Notes: generated by a model from the letters alone, not told the origin. A DNA stretch of 11,591 nucleotides from Methylovirgula sp. (GCA_030040215.1 JASHUD010000245.1:1-11591); one strand, 5' to 3'; positions 5,052-11,591 are shown, counted from the first letter of the stretch. Numbers and translations: made by a program.

Positions 5052-7175
5052 CTACGGTCCGACAATCTTGGAGAAATCGGCGACCCGATGCACCGAATCG
5101 CGCAGCGCGCTTAGGAGGCGCAGCCGATTGAGCCGCAGCGCCGCGTCTTCGGTGTTCACCGTCACGCGCTCGAAGAATTGATCGACCGGGCCGCGCAGCC
5201 GCGAGAGCGCCCGCATGGCGGCGGCGAAATCCTCCGCCTCGATCGCCGCGCCCGCCTCGGCCGAGGCCCGGGCAAGCGCCGCCGCCAGCGTCTTCTCTTC
5301 CGGAGCGACGAGCCGATCCGGCGCAAATGGCGCGGCATAGGCGCGCGCTTCTTCGAGCGTCACCTTCTTCTCCTCGGCGCGGAGAATATTGGCGGCGCGC
5401 CGGTAGCCAATGAGCAGATTAGCGCCGTCCTCGGTTTCGAGAAACCGGCCGAGCGCTTCGACGCGGCGTACGATCAGCAAAAGGTCGTCCTGGCCGTCGA
5501 GCGCGAAGACGGCGTCGATCAGGTCATAGCGCGCCCCTTTGTCGCGCAGATAGACCTTCAGCCGATCGGCGAAGAAGCTCAGGAGCTGCGCGAAAAGCTC
5601 GTTCGCCCGAACCGCTCCGCTAAGGCGCCGGTAGGCGGCAAATGCCTGCCCAAGCACCGTGCGGATCGGGATGCGTAATTCATCTTCGAGAACCAACCGG
5701 ATGATGCCGAGCGCCGCACGCCGTAACGCGAACGGATCCTTGCTGCCGGTCGGACGTTCGTCGACCGCAAAGAAACCGACCAGCGTATCGAACTTGTCGG
5801 CGAGCGCGACGGCGATTGCGACCGGCTCGGTCGGAATACGGTCGGCAGGCCCTTGCGGCTTGTAATGCTCTTCGATGGCGGCGGCGACGTTCTCCGCCTC
5901 GCCCTGCGCGAGCGCATAATATTTGCCCATGATGCCTTGCAGCTCGGGGAATTCGCCGACCATTTCGGAGACGAGATCCGCCTTGCAGAGCCGCGCGGCG
6001 CGGGCCGCCGCCGGCGCGTCGCCTCTGACCAGCGGCGCCAGTACGCGGGCCAGAGCAACGAGCCGCTCGACCCGCTCGCCCTGCGAACCAAGCTTCTCGT
6101 GAAAGATGATGCTTAAGAGCTTTGGCAGCCGATCTTCAAGTTTCACATGAAGATCGGTCTCATAGAAGAACCGGGCATCGGCGAGCCGCGCCCGCACGAC
6201 GCGGCCGTTGCCGGCGGCGATCGCCGCTCCCCCATCGGATGCCGCGATATTGGCGATGAGCGCGAATTTATCGGCGAGCGCGCCGCTAGAGGCGTCGCGC
6301 AGCACGAAACAGCGCTGATGCGTGCGTATGGTTGCGCGGATCACCTCCGGCGGCAAAGCGAGATAGGCCGCATCGAAGGCGCCGATCAGCACGACCGGCC
6401 ATTCGACGAGCCCGGCCACCTCCTCGACGAGCGCATCGTCTTCGACGAGCTCGAGTCCATGCGCATGCGCGAGGCCGCGGGCATCGTAGCGAATGATGTC
6501 CTGCCGGCGGACGGGATCGAGCACCACTTTGGCCTTTTCGAGGGCGCTCGCATAATCGTCGAAGCGGCGGACGCGGATCGGCGCCGGCGCCGAGAAGCGA
6601 TGCCCATAGGTGACGTTGCTTGCCTCGATGCCGGCGATCGAAAAGGCGACGATCTCGGGATCTTCCGTTTCCGGGCCGAAGGTCGCCAGAATCGAATGCA
6701 GCGGCCGCACCCAGCGGAACGCGTCGGGAAGCGCCGAGCCCTCTCCCCAACGCATCGATTTCGGCCAAGGAAAGCTTTTCAAGATCGGCGGAAGGATTTC
6801 GGCGAGTACGTCCGCCGTGTCGCGGCCCGGCCGTTCGATGTGCGCGACGTAGAAATCGCCTTTCTTCGGATCCTTCTCGATCTGCGCCTCGGCAAGCGAG
6901 GCAAGCCCGGCGCTTTTCAGAAAGCCCTGCACAGCGGCGGCGGGCGCATCGACGCGCGGGCCCTTTTTGAGTTCGCGGCTGGCGGGCTGGTGCGCCGGCA
7001 GCCCGGCGATATGCAGCGCCAAACGGCGCGGCGTGACAAAGCTTCCCGCCGAGTCGGCGAAGATGTTGCGCTCGGCGAGCGCGTCGGTGACGAGTCTTTT
7101 CAGGTCCAGCGCCGCTTGCGCCTGCATGCGGGCTGGAATCTCTTCGCAAAAAAGCTCGAGGAGAAAGTCGGGCAT
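5052..7175 (-). CDS. glyS: Glycyl-tRNA synthetase beta subunit
   Basis: GlyS is the beta chain of the bacterial alpha2beta2 glycyl-tRNA synthetase. It carries tRNA recognition, while the alpha chain GlyQ holds the aminoacylation site. The 707-residue product starts with the typical MPDFLLELFCEEIPARMQ and shows FVTPRRLALHI, FRWVRPLHSI, IRTHQRCFVL (near 285), the HD-like segment KADLVSEMVGEFPELQG (near 397), GSKDPFALRRAALGI, and a C-terminal DALR-type anticodon-binding region from about 570. ATG 7173-7175 has GGAA 5 nt upstream. An in-frame ATG at 7247 would add 24 residues with no family similarity. glyQ is not adjacent: the upstream neighbour is divergent nadK. Full length, with no sign of damage. 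Confidence 0.96.
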   Translation of the reverse strand: MPDFLLELFCEEIPARMQAQAALDLKRLVTDALAERNIFADSAGSFVTPRRLALHIAGLPAHQPASRELKKGPRVDAPAAAVQGFLKSAGLASLAEAQIEKDPKKGDFYVAHIERPGRDTADVLAEILPPILKSFPWPKSMRWGEGSALPDAFRWVRPLHSILATFGPETEDPEIVAFSIAGIEASNVTYGHRFSAPAPIRVRRFDDYASALEKAKVVLDPVRRQDIIRYDARGLAHAHGLELVEDDALVEEVAGLVEWPVVLIGAFDAAYLALPPEVIRATIRTHQRCFVLRDASSGALADKFALIANIAASDGGAAIAAGNGRVVRARLADARFFYETDLHVKLEDRLPKLLSIIFHEKLGSQGERVERLVALARVLAPLVRGDAPAAARAARLCKADLVSEMVGEFPELQGIMGKYYALAQGEAENVAAAIEEHYKPQGPADRIPTEPVAIAVALADKFDTLVGFFAVDERPTGSKDPFALRRAALGIIRLVLEDELRIPIRTVLGQAFAAYRRLSGAVRANELFAQLLSFFADRLKVYLRDKGARYDLIDAVFALDGQDDLLLIVRRVEALGRFLETEDGANLLIGYRRAANILRAEEKKVTLEEARAYAAPFAPDRLVAPEEKTLAAALARASAEAGAAIEAEDFAAAMRALSRLRGPVDQFFERVTVNTEDAALRLNRLRLLSALRDSVHRVADFSKIVGP

Positions 7176-7220
7176 GGTTCCGGCTTGCGCACCGTTGGCG
7201 CGTAGAAGACGCGAGCCGCT

Positions 7221-7247
7221 TCTATAGGCGCCTGCCGGGTATTTCAA
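7221..7247 (-). promoter_or_regulatory. Candidate glyS promoter
   Basis: Read on the minus strand, TTGAAA (7247-7242) and TATAGA (7226-7221) lie 15 bp apart, which is short of the ideal 17. Each box keeps at least four consensus positions. A transcript would start near 7214 and leave a leader of about 40 nt before the glyS ATG. It lies in the 157-bp spacer shared with divergent nadK, for which I see no equally good promoter. Confidence 0.35.
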
Positions 7248-7332
7248 CGTGTATTGCCCGGGCGCCCACGAACCGCTTTACCGCTTCCCCGGCTTGCGGC
7301 TATGTCAGGGCCGAGCCATGGAAAGCGGGCCG

Positions 7333-8124
7333 ATGACCAGTGTTGCGGGCGCCAAGCCCAACTTGAAACGGATCGCCTTTCTCGCCACCGGCGCGCCGGA
7401 GGCAGAAGAGGCGCGCATCCGGCTCATTCAAACCTACGGCAATTGCGATCCGGCTTCGGCGGACGTCATCGTCGCGCTCGGCGGCGACGGGCTGATGCTG
7501 CAGACTCTGCACCGCTTCATGGGCAGCCGCAAACCGATCTACGGCATGAATCGCGGCTCGGTCGGTTTCCTCATGAACGAATATCGCGAGGAGGATCTGG
7601 CGCTCCGCATCGAGGAGGCCGAGCCGTCGGTCGTCCATCCTCTGCTGATGGTGGCGACCGACACGCACGGCAAAGTCGCCACCGCCTGCGCGATCAACGA
7701 GGTCTCGGTGCTGCGCCAGTCCTATCAGGCGGCGAAGATCCGCATCTGCATCGATCGCAAGGAACGGCTCGCCGAGCTTGTCGCCGACGGACTGCTCGTC
7801 GCGACGCCCGCCGGCTCGACCGCCTATAACCTTTCGGTCGACGGGCCGATCCTGCCGCTCGATTCTCCGCTGATGGCGCTGACCCCGATCTCGGCGTTCC
7901 GGCCGCGCCGCTGGCGCGGTGCGCTGTTGCCCGATACCGCGCATGTGACGCTCGACATTCTCGAAGCCGACAAACGGCCGGTCTCCGCCGTCGCCGATCA
8001 TTTCGAGTTCCGCGACGTCGCCAAGGTCGAAATCGGCATGGACCATGCGACCAGCCTGATCATTCTCCACGATCCGGGCCATTCGCTCGACGAACGCATT
8101 TTGCGCGAACAATTCGGCCATTGA
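7333..8124 (+). CDS. nadK: NAD kinase
   Basis: NAD kinase phosphorylates NAD to NADP in the cytoplasm using ATP or polyphosphate. The 263-residue product has VIVALGGDGLMLQTLHRF with the GGDG motif at 50-53, the MNRGSVGFLMN segment (72-82), INEVSVLR with the Asn122-Glu123 pair that binds substrate ribose, and ADGLLVATPAGSTAYNLS at 151-168. All hallmark regions are present and the size is usual for the short alphaproteobacterial form. The start is uncertain. ATG 7333 gives MTSVAGAKPNLKRIAFLA, matching the usual short N-terminus; ATG 7318 would add five residues and has AGGG upstream. The stop overlaps a possible TTG start of the next gene, and the likelier ATG is only 2 bp away. Divergent from glyS. 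Confidence 0.95.
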   Translation: MTSVAGAKPNLKRIAFLATGAPEAEEARIRLIQTYGNCDPASADVIVALGGDGLMLQTLHRFMGSRKPIYGMNRGSVGFLMNEYREEDLALRIEEAEPSVVHPLLMVATDTHGKVATACAINEVSVLRQSYQAAKIRICIDRKERLAELVADGLLVATPAGSTAYNLSVDGPILPLDSPLMALTPISAFRPRRWRGALLPDTAHVTLDILEADKRPVSAVADHFEFRDVAKVEIGMDHATSLIILHDPGHSLDERILREQFGH

Positions 8125-8126
8125 AC

Positions 8127-8702
8127 ATGCCAGCAATCACGATCCTCGACCGCGCGACTCTGTCGCGCGGCTTCGGTCTTCTCCAGGAGATCGCGTTCCG
8201 GCGCCGCCGCTTCGACGGCGGGATGCAGGAGCTCCGCCGCGAAGTCTATGACATCGGCGACGCGGCGGCGATTTTGCCGTACGATCCGGGGCGCGGCTGC
8301 GTCCTTCTGGTGCGCCAGTTTCGTCTGCCCGTCTATCTCGCCTGCGGACGCGAGACGACGATCGAAGCCTGCGCCGGAAAGCTCGAAGGCATGGACGCCG
8401 CCCGGCGCATCAGCCTGGAAGTCGAAGAAGAAACCGGTTTTGCGATCAAAGATCCGCAGTTTCTTTTCGAGGCTTTCATGAGTCCGGGCGCCGTCGGCGA
8501 ACGTCTGCACTTTTACGTTGCCCGCTATTCTCCGGCCGACCGTATCGGTCCCGGGGGCGGCCTCCCCGACGAAGACATCGAAGTGCTCGAGCCGCGCCTC
8601 GACGACGCCCTCAAGATGATCGAGCGCGGCGAAATCATCGACGCCAAGACGATTATCCTGCTGCAAACCGTGAAGCTTGCCGGCTTGATGGCGGATAAGT
8701 GA
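8127..8702 (+). CDS. Nudix hydrolase (ADP-ribose/GDP-mannose pyrophosphatase-like) with degenerate box
   Basis: Nudix enzymes cleave nucleoside diphosphates linked to another group. This 191-residue protein resembles the YffH/AdpP type: YDIGDAAAILPYDP, VLLVRQFRLPVYL (59-71), IEACAGKLEG, and a C-terminal MIERGEIIDAKTIILLQ tail. The Nudix box runs from about Gly84 to Phe105. It keeps the metal-binding glutamates in EVEEETGF (Glu98, Glu101, Glu102), but the usual Arg before the first of these is Leu97, and the spacing from the first Gly is one residue short, so the early Glu position is missing. Activity is plausible but the substrate may differ. ATG 8127 has no clear ribosome site and lies 2 bp after the nadK stop, so translation is probably coupled. 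TTG 8121 is an alternative start. Confidence 0.85.
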   Translation: MPAITILDRATLSRGFGLLQEIAFRRRRFDGGMQELRREVYDIGDAAAILPYDPGRGCVLLVRQFRLPVYLACGRETTIEACAGKLEGMDAARRISLEVEEETGFAIKDPQFLFEAFMSPGAVGERLHFYVARYSPADRIGPGGGLPDEDIEVLEPRLDDALKMIERGEIIDAKTIILLQTVKLAGLMADK

Positions 8703-8708
8703 GCGGGC

Positions 8709-10037
8709 TCAGGCCGCCGCGAGCTCCCTTTCGATGGCTTCGATATCGACGCTGAAGAAGCGCGGTTCGATGCGCCGGAAATTTTCGTTCGAGACGGCCG
8801 GCAATTCTTCCGTCTCACAAAATTCTTCGGCCTCGCAATCGGCGAGAAGCAGCGGCGGCTCTTGCGGCATCGGCAGCAGTAGCGGTTGCATCGATTCGGC
8901 GCCGTCTTCCGGCACCGCAGCGGAGAAATCGCGTGCCGCTTGGCGCGTCGCTTCGACCTCGAATCGGCGCAGGACCGCGAGCAATCGATCGAGCTCGCCG
9001 CTGTTTTCCGCTCTGCAGGCGGTGAGCACGCGCTCGACCCGCAGCCGCGAGAGCGAGGCGCTGCTTTCCTCACCCGTTTCGACGAGGGCGAGCGCTTCGA
9101 CGGCGGCGCGGAACGCCGGCAAAAGCGCGTCGGAAAGGCCCGCCTTGCGGCAGAGCGCCGCGAAGCCGGCGCTGCGCCAATCGCGCGTCAGGCCCTTTAC
9201 CCGCGCCAAAGGAAGCTCCGCGAGCTCGGCGAGCGCCGCCTCGAACAGGCCTACGTTGCCGCTGAGCAAAGCGCGCAGCAACAGGCTTGCCGTCAATTGT
9301 CCGGCGGCGCGCAGATGCGCGACGAGCCGCGCCGCGCCGGTTTCGGTCGTTTCCGTCGCCGCGATGATCACATGCGCCTGCTCGCAGGCCTCGCGCGTGA
9401 CCCGATTTGCCCGTTCGAGCGACATCCAATTGCGTCCGGTCACGAACGCGGCGAGACTGTCGGCGGTGGCTGCGACGAGATCGGCACGCAGCGCCACCGG
9501 CAAGTTCGGCCGCGACAGCAGCGCCTCGCGCATTTCGCCGTCGAAGCCGAAACGCTCGACCATGCGGCGCATCGAGAATTCCGGCAGGTCGGCACCGGGA
9601 TTGACGGCCAGCGAAATGAGCGCTTCGCAGGCGCCGACTTCGGCGATCGCCGCCGCCACCGCCGCCGAGAGACGCGGCCGCAGCGCAATCGCCGATTGGG
9701 CGATCGCATCGCCGATCGCGGCGCAGTCGATGAGCTCGGAGTCCGATAAAAGCGGCGAGTGGCGAAGAACGATCGCGGAGACATCGGACTGATCGTCGGC
9801 GAGGTCGAGAACGATGTTGCGGGGCGCCTCGGGTGCGGTCGCAAAATTCTCGGCAAGCGCCTGACGTACCAGCGGCGAGGCATCGTCGAGCAGTCCGGTC
9901 AGAACGAGCAACGCCTCTTCCCGCTCGTCCTCCGCGAGATCGCCATAAAGGTAGGCGCGTGCCAAGGCGCCTGCCGCACCTGCCCGCTCGCTCGCCGCCG
10001 CGGTACGCGTCCATTGGAGAAATCGACGAACGATCAT
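8709..10037 (-). CDS. DUF2336 domain-containing protein
   Basis: A protein of unknown function matching the alphaproteobacterial DUF2336 family. The 442 residues open with MIVRRFLQWTRTA and then ALARAYLYGDL and LLDDASPLVRQALAENF, the last reading like a HEAT-type helical pair. Most of the chain is Ala/Leu/Glu-rich and probably all helical. After about residue 370 it becomes a looser acidic and proline-containing tail (PEDGAESMQPLLLPMPQEPP), ending in RRIEPRFFSVDIEAIERELAAA. No signal peptide, transmembrane segment or catalytic motif is seen. ATG 10037 is chosen because family members start at MIVR. An in-frame ATG at 10100 would add 21 atypical residues. No strong ribosome site precedes 10037. 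It converges on the Nudix gene with a 6-bp gap. Function cannot be inferred. Confidence 0.85.
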   Translation of the reverse strand: MIVRRFLQWTRTAAASERAGAAGALARAYLYGDLAEDEREEALLVLTGLLDDASPLVRQALAENFATAPEAPRNIVLDLADDQSDVSAIVLRHSPLLSDSELIDCAAIGDAIAQSAIALRPRLSAAVAAAIAEVGACEALISLAVNPGADLPEFSMRRMVERFGFDGEMREALLSRPNLPVALRADLVAATADSLAAFVTGRNWMSLERANRVTREACEQAHVIIAATETTETGAARLVAHLRAAGQLTASLLLRALLSGNVGLFEAALAELAELPLARVKGLTRDWRSAGFAALCRKAGLSDALLPAFRAAVEALALVETGEESSASLSRLRVERVLTACRAENSGELDRLLAVLRRFEVEATRQAARDFSAAVPEDGAESMQPLLLPMPQEPPLLLADCEAEEFCETEELPAVSNENFRRIEPRFFSVDIEAIERELAAA

Positions 10038-10117
10038 GATGCGGTCCGCGCCGGCGGCAAAACCCAGGCCAAGCCATGGCTCAATTCCCTTCAAGATCAT
10101 CGATCATGGTAAATGGT

Positions 10118-10128
10118 CCCTTAAAGGG
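10118..10128. repeat. Small palindrome in the DUF2336/CitE-like divergent spacer
   Basis: CCCTTAAAGGG is an 11-bp palindrome with one central base. It lies in the 215-bp spacer between two divergent genes, 81 bp upstream of the DUF2336 ATG. It could be a protein-binding site, but short palindromes are common and no second copy was found. Confidence 0.2.
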
Positions 10129-10170
10129 CAATTCGGCACCGGGCTGGCGCTGAAGACCTGCCGATGCTCT

Positions 10171-10242
10171 AAGCGAGGCGAAGCGAACTCGGGCGGGATA
10201 AGATCGCTGCGCCCGACCCGGCCGAAGGCCTATCTCGCTTCG
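10171..10242. repeat. AAGCGA direct repeat and matching inverted copy before the CitE-like gene
   Basis: AAGCGA occurs at 10171-10176 and again at 10181-10186, exactly 10 bp apart (one helical turn). The second copy, extended to CGAAGCGA (10179-10186), has a perfect inverted partner TCGCTTCG at 10235-10242, directly before the GAAAGAA ribosome site of the downstream gene. This could be an operator or a leader fold that hides the ribosome site. No regulator can be named. Confidence 0.3.
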
Positions 10243-10252
10243 AAAGAACCTT

Positions 10253-10942
10253 ATGCGTTCCCATCTGCTCGTCCCCGCCGATGACGCGAAAAAGCTCGAA
10301 GCGGCGCTGCAAAGCGAAGCCGACTGTCTCTGGCTCGACCTCGGAGGCGCGTCAGCGCCGCGGGCGCGCAAATTGGCGCTCGCGACGCTGCAGGAGGCGC
10401 GCAGGACGCCCATTTACGTTTGCCCCCACGCAATTGAAAGCGGCAAGATCGACGCCGATCTCGACGCCGTGATGAAAGGCGCGCCGGACGGGATCGTGTT
10501 GGCCAAATCGCGCGGCGGCGCCGACATCCAGCATCTCGGCGCCAAGCTCGCGTTGCGCGAAGCGGAATACGATCTCGCCGATGGAAGCACGCGGATCATC
10601 GCCGTCGCCGCGCAAACCCCGGCCGCGATCTTCAAAATGGGCACCTATGCCGGCGCGAGCCGCCGTCTGCTGGCGCTCTGTTGGGGGCCGGAGGAACTCG
10701 CCATGGCGATCGGCGCGAAGGGACCGCCGGACGGCAGCATGACGGGGCCCTACGCGCTAGCCCGCAGCCTTACGTTGATGGCGGCCAAGGCAGCCGGCGT
10801 AGCGGCCATCGACAGCGTTTACGCGGACCTCGATCGCGGCGGCCTCAAGGCGGCATGCGAGGCGGCCCAGCGCGACGGGTTTGCCGGCAAGCTCGCGCTC
10901 GACGCCGATCAGGCCGCGCTCATCAACACGTTCTTCGCTTGA
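10253..10942 (+). CDS. HpcH/HpaI aldolase/citrate lyase (CitE-like) family protein, probable altered active site
   Basis: The 229-residue product has the CitE/HpcH TIM-barrel pattern: RSHLLVPADDAKKLEAAL (2-19), LWLDL (26-30), GAPDGIVLAKSRGGADIQHL (77-96), QTPAAIFKMGTYAGASRRLLAL (121-142), GPEELAMAIGA (145-155), AIDSVYADL and RDGFAGKLALD. Active relatives split or form CoA esters such as malyl-CoA or citryl-CoA with Mg2+. Here the family DLED is DLGG (29-32), the RxN substrate arginine region reads YVCPHAIES, the metal Glu of ETP is Gln121, the metal Asp of GxEDL is Glu148, and the late HP of KLAIHP is DA. It is also shorter than typical members (about 270-300). It may be a pseudoenzyme or have a different reaction. 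ATG 10253 follows GAAAGAA. Convergent with the nitroreductase, 3-bp gap. Confidence 0.82.
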   Translation: MRSHLLVPADDAKKLEAALQSEADCLWLDLGGASAPRARKLALATLQEARRTPIYVCPHAIESGKIDADLDAVMKGAPDGIVLAKSRGGADIQHLGAKLALREAEYDLADGSTRIIAVAAQTPAAIFKMGTYAGASRRLLALCWGPEELAMAIGAKGPPDGSMTGPYALARSLTLMAAKAAGVAAIDSVYADLDRGGLKAACEAAQRDGFAGKLALDADQAALINTFFA

Positions 10943-10945
10943 GGC

Positions 10946-11512
10946 TCACACACCGAAAACCGTAACGATGTCGGCCAATCGCGGCCGCGGCCGATCCTCG
11001 CGCGGTTCGGCGTGCCGGCCGATATGGACGAAGCCGGCGATCTTTTCGTGTCGCGCAAGACCGAAGCGTTCCAAGACGGCGCGGTCGTACGCGTACCATT
11101 CGGTAATCCAGGAAGTCGCAAAGCCAAGCGCATTGGCGGCGATCACCAGGTTCATACAGGCGGCGGCGGCCGAGAGAATTTGTTCCCACTCCGGAATCTT
11201 CTCGTGCGGGGCGGCGCGCGAGACGACGCCGATAACGAGCGGCGCGCAGAAGCGTTTGCGTTCCGCTTCGATACGCGCCTGGTCCGCATCCGGATTAAGC
11301 TCGGCGAACCGCGCGGCGAAGATCGCCCCCGCTTCGTCGCGCCCGGCGCCCTCGAAAACGATAAAGCGGAACGGCACCAGCTTGCCGTGATCGGGAACGC
11401 GCGCGGCAATCGTCAGCAGAAGATCGCGCTCGTCTTGCGTGGGGCCGGGACCCGTTAGAAGCACGGGTGGCGCGGAACGGCGGGTACGCAATAGTTCGAT
11501 GCAATCGTTCAT
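10946..11512 (-). CDS. Nitroreductase family protein (YdjA-like)
   Basis: An FMN-dependent NAD(P)H oxidoreductase of the compact nitroreductase group; the physiological substrate is unknown. The 188 residues show RTRRSAPP (9-16) for FMN phosphate binding, ARVPDHGKLVPFRFIVFEG (37-55), the family form of the DHG(x)LxPxRF motif, KIPEWEQILSAAAACMNLVIAANALGFATSWIT (105-137), and a C-terminal FVHIGRHAEPREDRPRP. Length matches E. coli YdjA (about 183). ATG 11510-11512 has GTGAGGAC directly upstream, an excellent ribosome site. The start overlaps the stop of an upstream minus-strand gene as ATGA, so the two are probably translated together. Its stop is 3 bp from that of the CitE-like gene. Confidence 0.92.
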   Translation of the reverse strand: MNDCIELLRTRRSAPPVLLTGPGPTQDERDLLLTIAARVPDHGKLVPFRFIVFEGAGRDEAGAIFAARFAELNPDADQARIEAERKRFCAPLVIGVVSRAAPHEKIPEWEQILSAAAACMNLVIAANALGFATSWITEWYAYDRAVLERFGLARHEKIAGFVHIGRHAEPREDRPRPRLADIVTVFGV

Positions 11513-11591
11513 GTCCTCACCAAAATCGCCGCAAGATCGCTGCCCGAACGGGCCGCCACGAAAAGGTCCACTTCGCCCCTGAAGTCAACGT
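11509..11591 (-). CDS. C-terminal end of an unidentified gene upstream of the nitroreductase (partial)
   Basis: On the minus strand a frame is open from the window edge to a TGA at 11509-11511, giving 26 residues that include VDFRGEVDLFVAARSGSDLA and end in ILVRT. It is the only frame open to the edge that ends by overlapping the nitroreductase ATG (ATGA, a 4-bp overlap), a usual operon junction. Third codon positions are GC-rich as in the neighbouring genes. The piece is too short to identify a family. One other frame is also open to the edge and ends at a TGA, so this is a probable rather than certain gene end. Confidence 0.5.
   Translation of the reverse strand, partial: VDFRGEVDLFVAARSGSDLAAILVRT

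Noticed and set aside
6147..7205. A 352-codon open frame on the plus strand opposite glyS
   Set aside because: It is an antisense shadow of a certain gene in GC-rich DNA. The translation is Arg/Gly-rich with no recognisable motif, and glyS conservation explains the sequence.
7176..7247. A 24-codon upstream extension of glyS
   Set aside because: It covers the likely promoter and adds no family-like residues. MPDFLLELFCEEIPAR is the standard start.
7260..7267. GGGCGCCC palindrome upstream of nadK as an operator
   Set aside because: An 8-bp GC palindrome is expected by chance in DNA of this composition and no second copy was found.
10038..10100. A 21-codon upstream extension of the DUF2336 protein
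   Set aside because: Family members begin with MIVRRFL-like sequence, and the added residues match nothing known.
1..11591. Possible tRNA, CRISPR array, insertion sequence, toxin-antitoxin or phage-defence module
   Set aside because: No cloverleaf sequence, regularly spaced repeats, transposase motifs, terminal repeats or defence-type gene pairs were seen. Nearly all DNA is covered by recognisable chromosomal genes.

Overview
The window is a gene-dense, GC-rich stretch of bacterial chromosome. It most likely comes from an alphaproteobacterium of the order Hyphomicrobiales (Rhizobiales). The evidence is the protein types: an alphaproteobacterial-style NAD kinase, a DUF2336 protein opening with MIVRRFLQW, a two-subunit-type glycyl-tRNA synthetase beta chain, a dihydroorotase with a GVIDSQVHFREPG core, and a YdjA-like nitroreductase. 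A family such as Beijerinckiaceae or Methylocystaceae is a guess. I found no rRNA, tRNA, CRISPR array, insertion sequence, integrase or phage gene, and no clear base-composition break.

Layout. Positions 1-487 (minus) hold the N-terminal part of a dihydroorotase-type amidohydrolase, divergent from ygfZ (572-1411). ygfZ overlaps tag (3-methyladenine DNA glycosylase I, to 2007) through a TTGA junction. A minus-strand GT4 glycosyltransferase (2004-3296) meets tag tail to tail with overlapping stop codons. Divergent from it is a plus-strand run: an HD-domain phosphohydrolase (3397-4044), a small CX5R tyrosine-phosphatase-like protein (4177-4689) and xseB (4761-5009). A 42-bp gap made entirely of two back-to-back inverted repeats separates xseB from convergent glyS (5052-7175, minus). 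Divergent from glyS are nadK (7333-8124) and a Nudix hydrolase (8127-8702), which look translationally coupled. Next come a convergent DUF2336 protein (8709-10037, minus), a divergent CitE/HpcH-like protein (10253-10942, plus), a convergent nitroreductase (10946-11512, minus), and the last codons of another minus-strand gene overlapping the nitroreductase start.

How the genes relate. Most are unrelated housekeeping functions in one- to three-gene units whose strand flips often: pyrimidine metabolism, Fe-S maintenance, alkylation repair, nucleotide clean-up, exonuclease VII, tRNA charging and NADP synthesis. The closest functional couple is nadK with the Nudix gene (nucleotide cofactor chemistry). 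A looser one is the HD and tyrosine-phosphatase-like pair. I see no convincing new multi-gene system. The best leads are proteins with altered active sites: the CitE-like protein has lost several canonical catalytic positions, the dihydroorotase-like protein has Gln for the first His of its metal motif, and the Nudix protein has a degenerate Nudix box.
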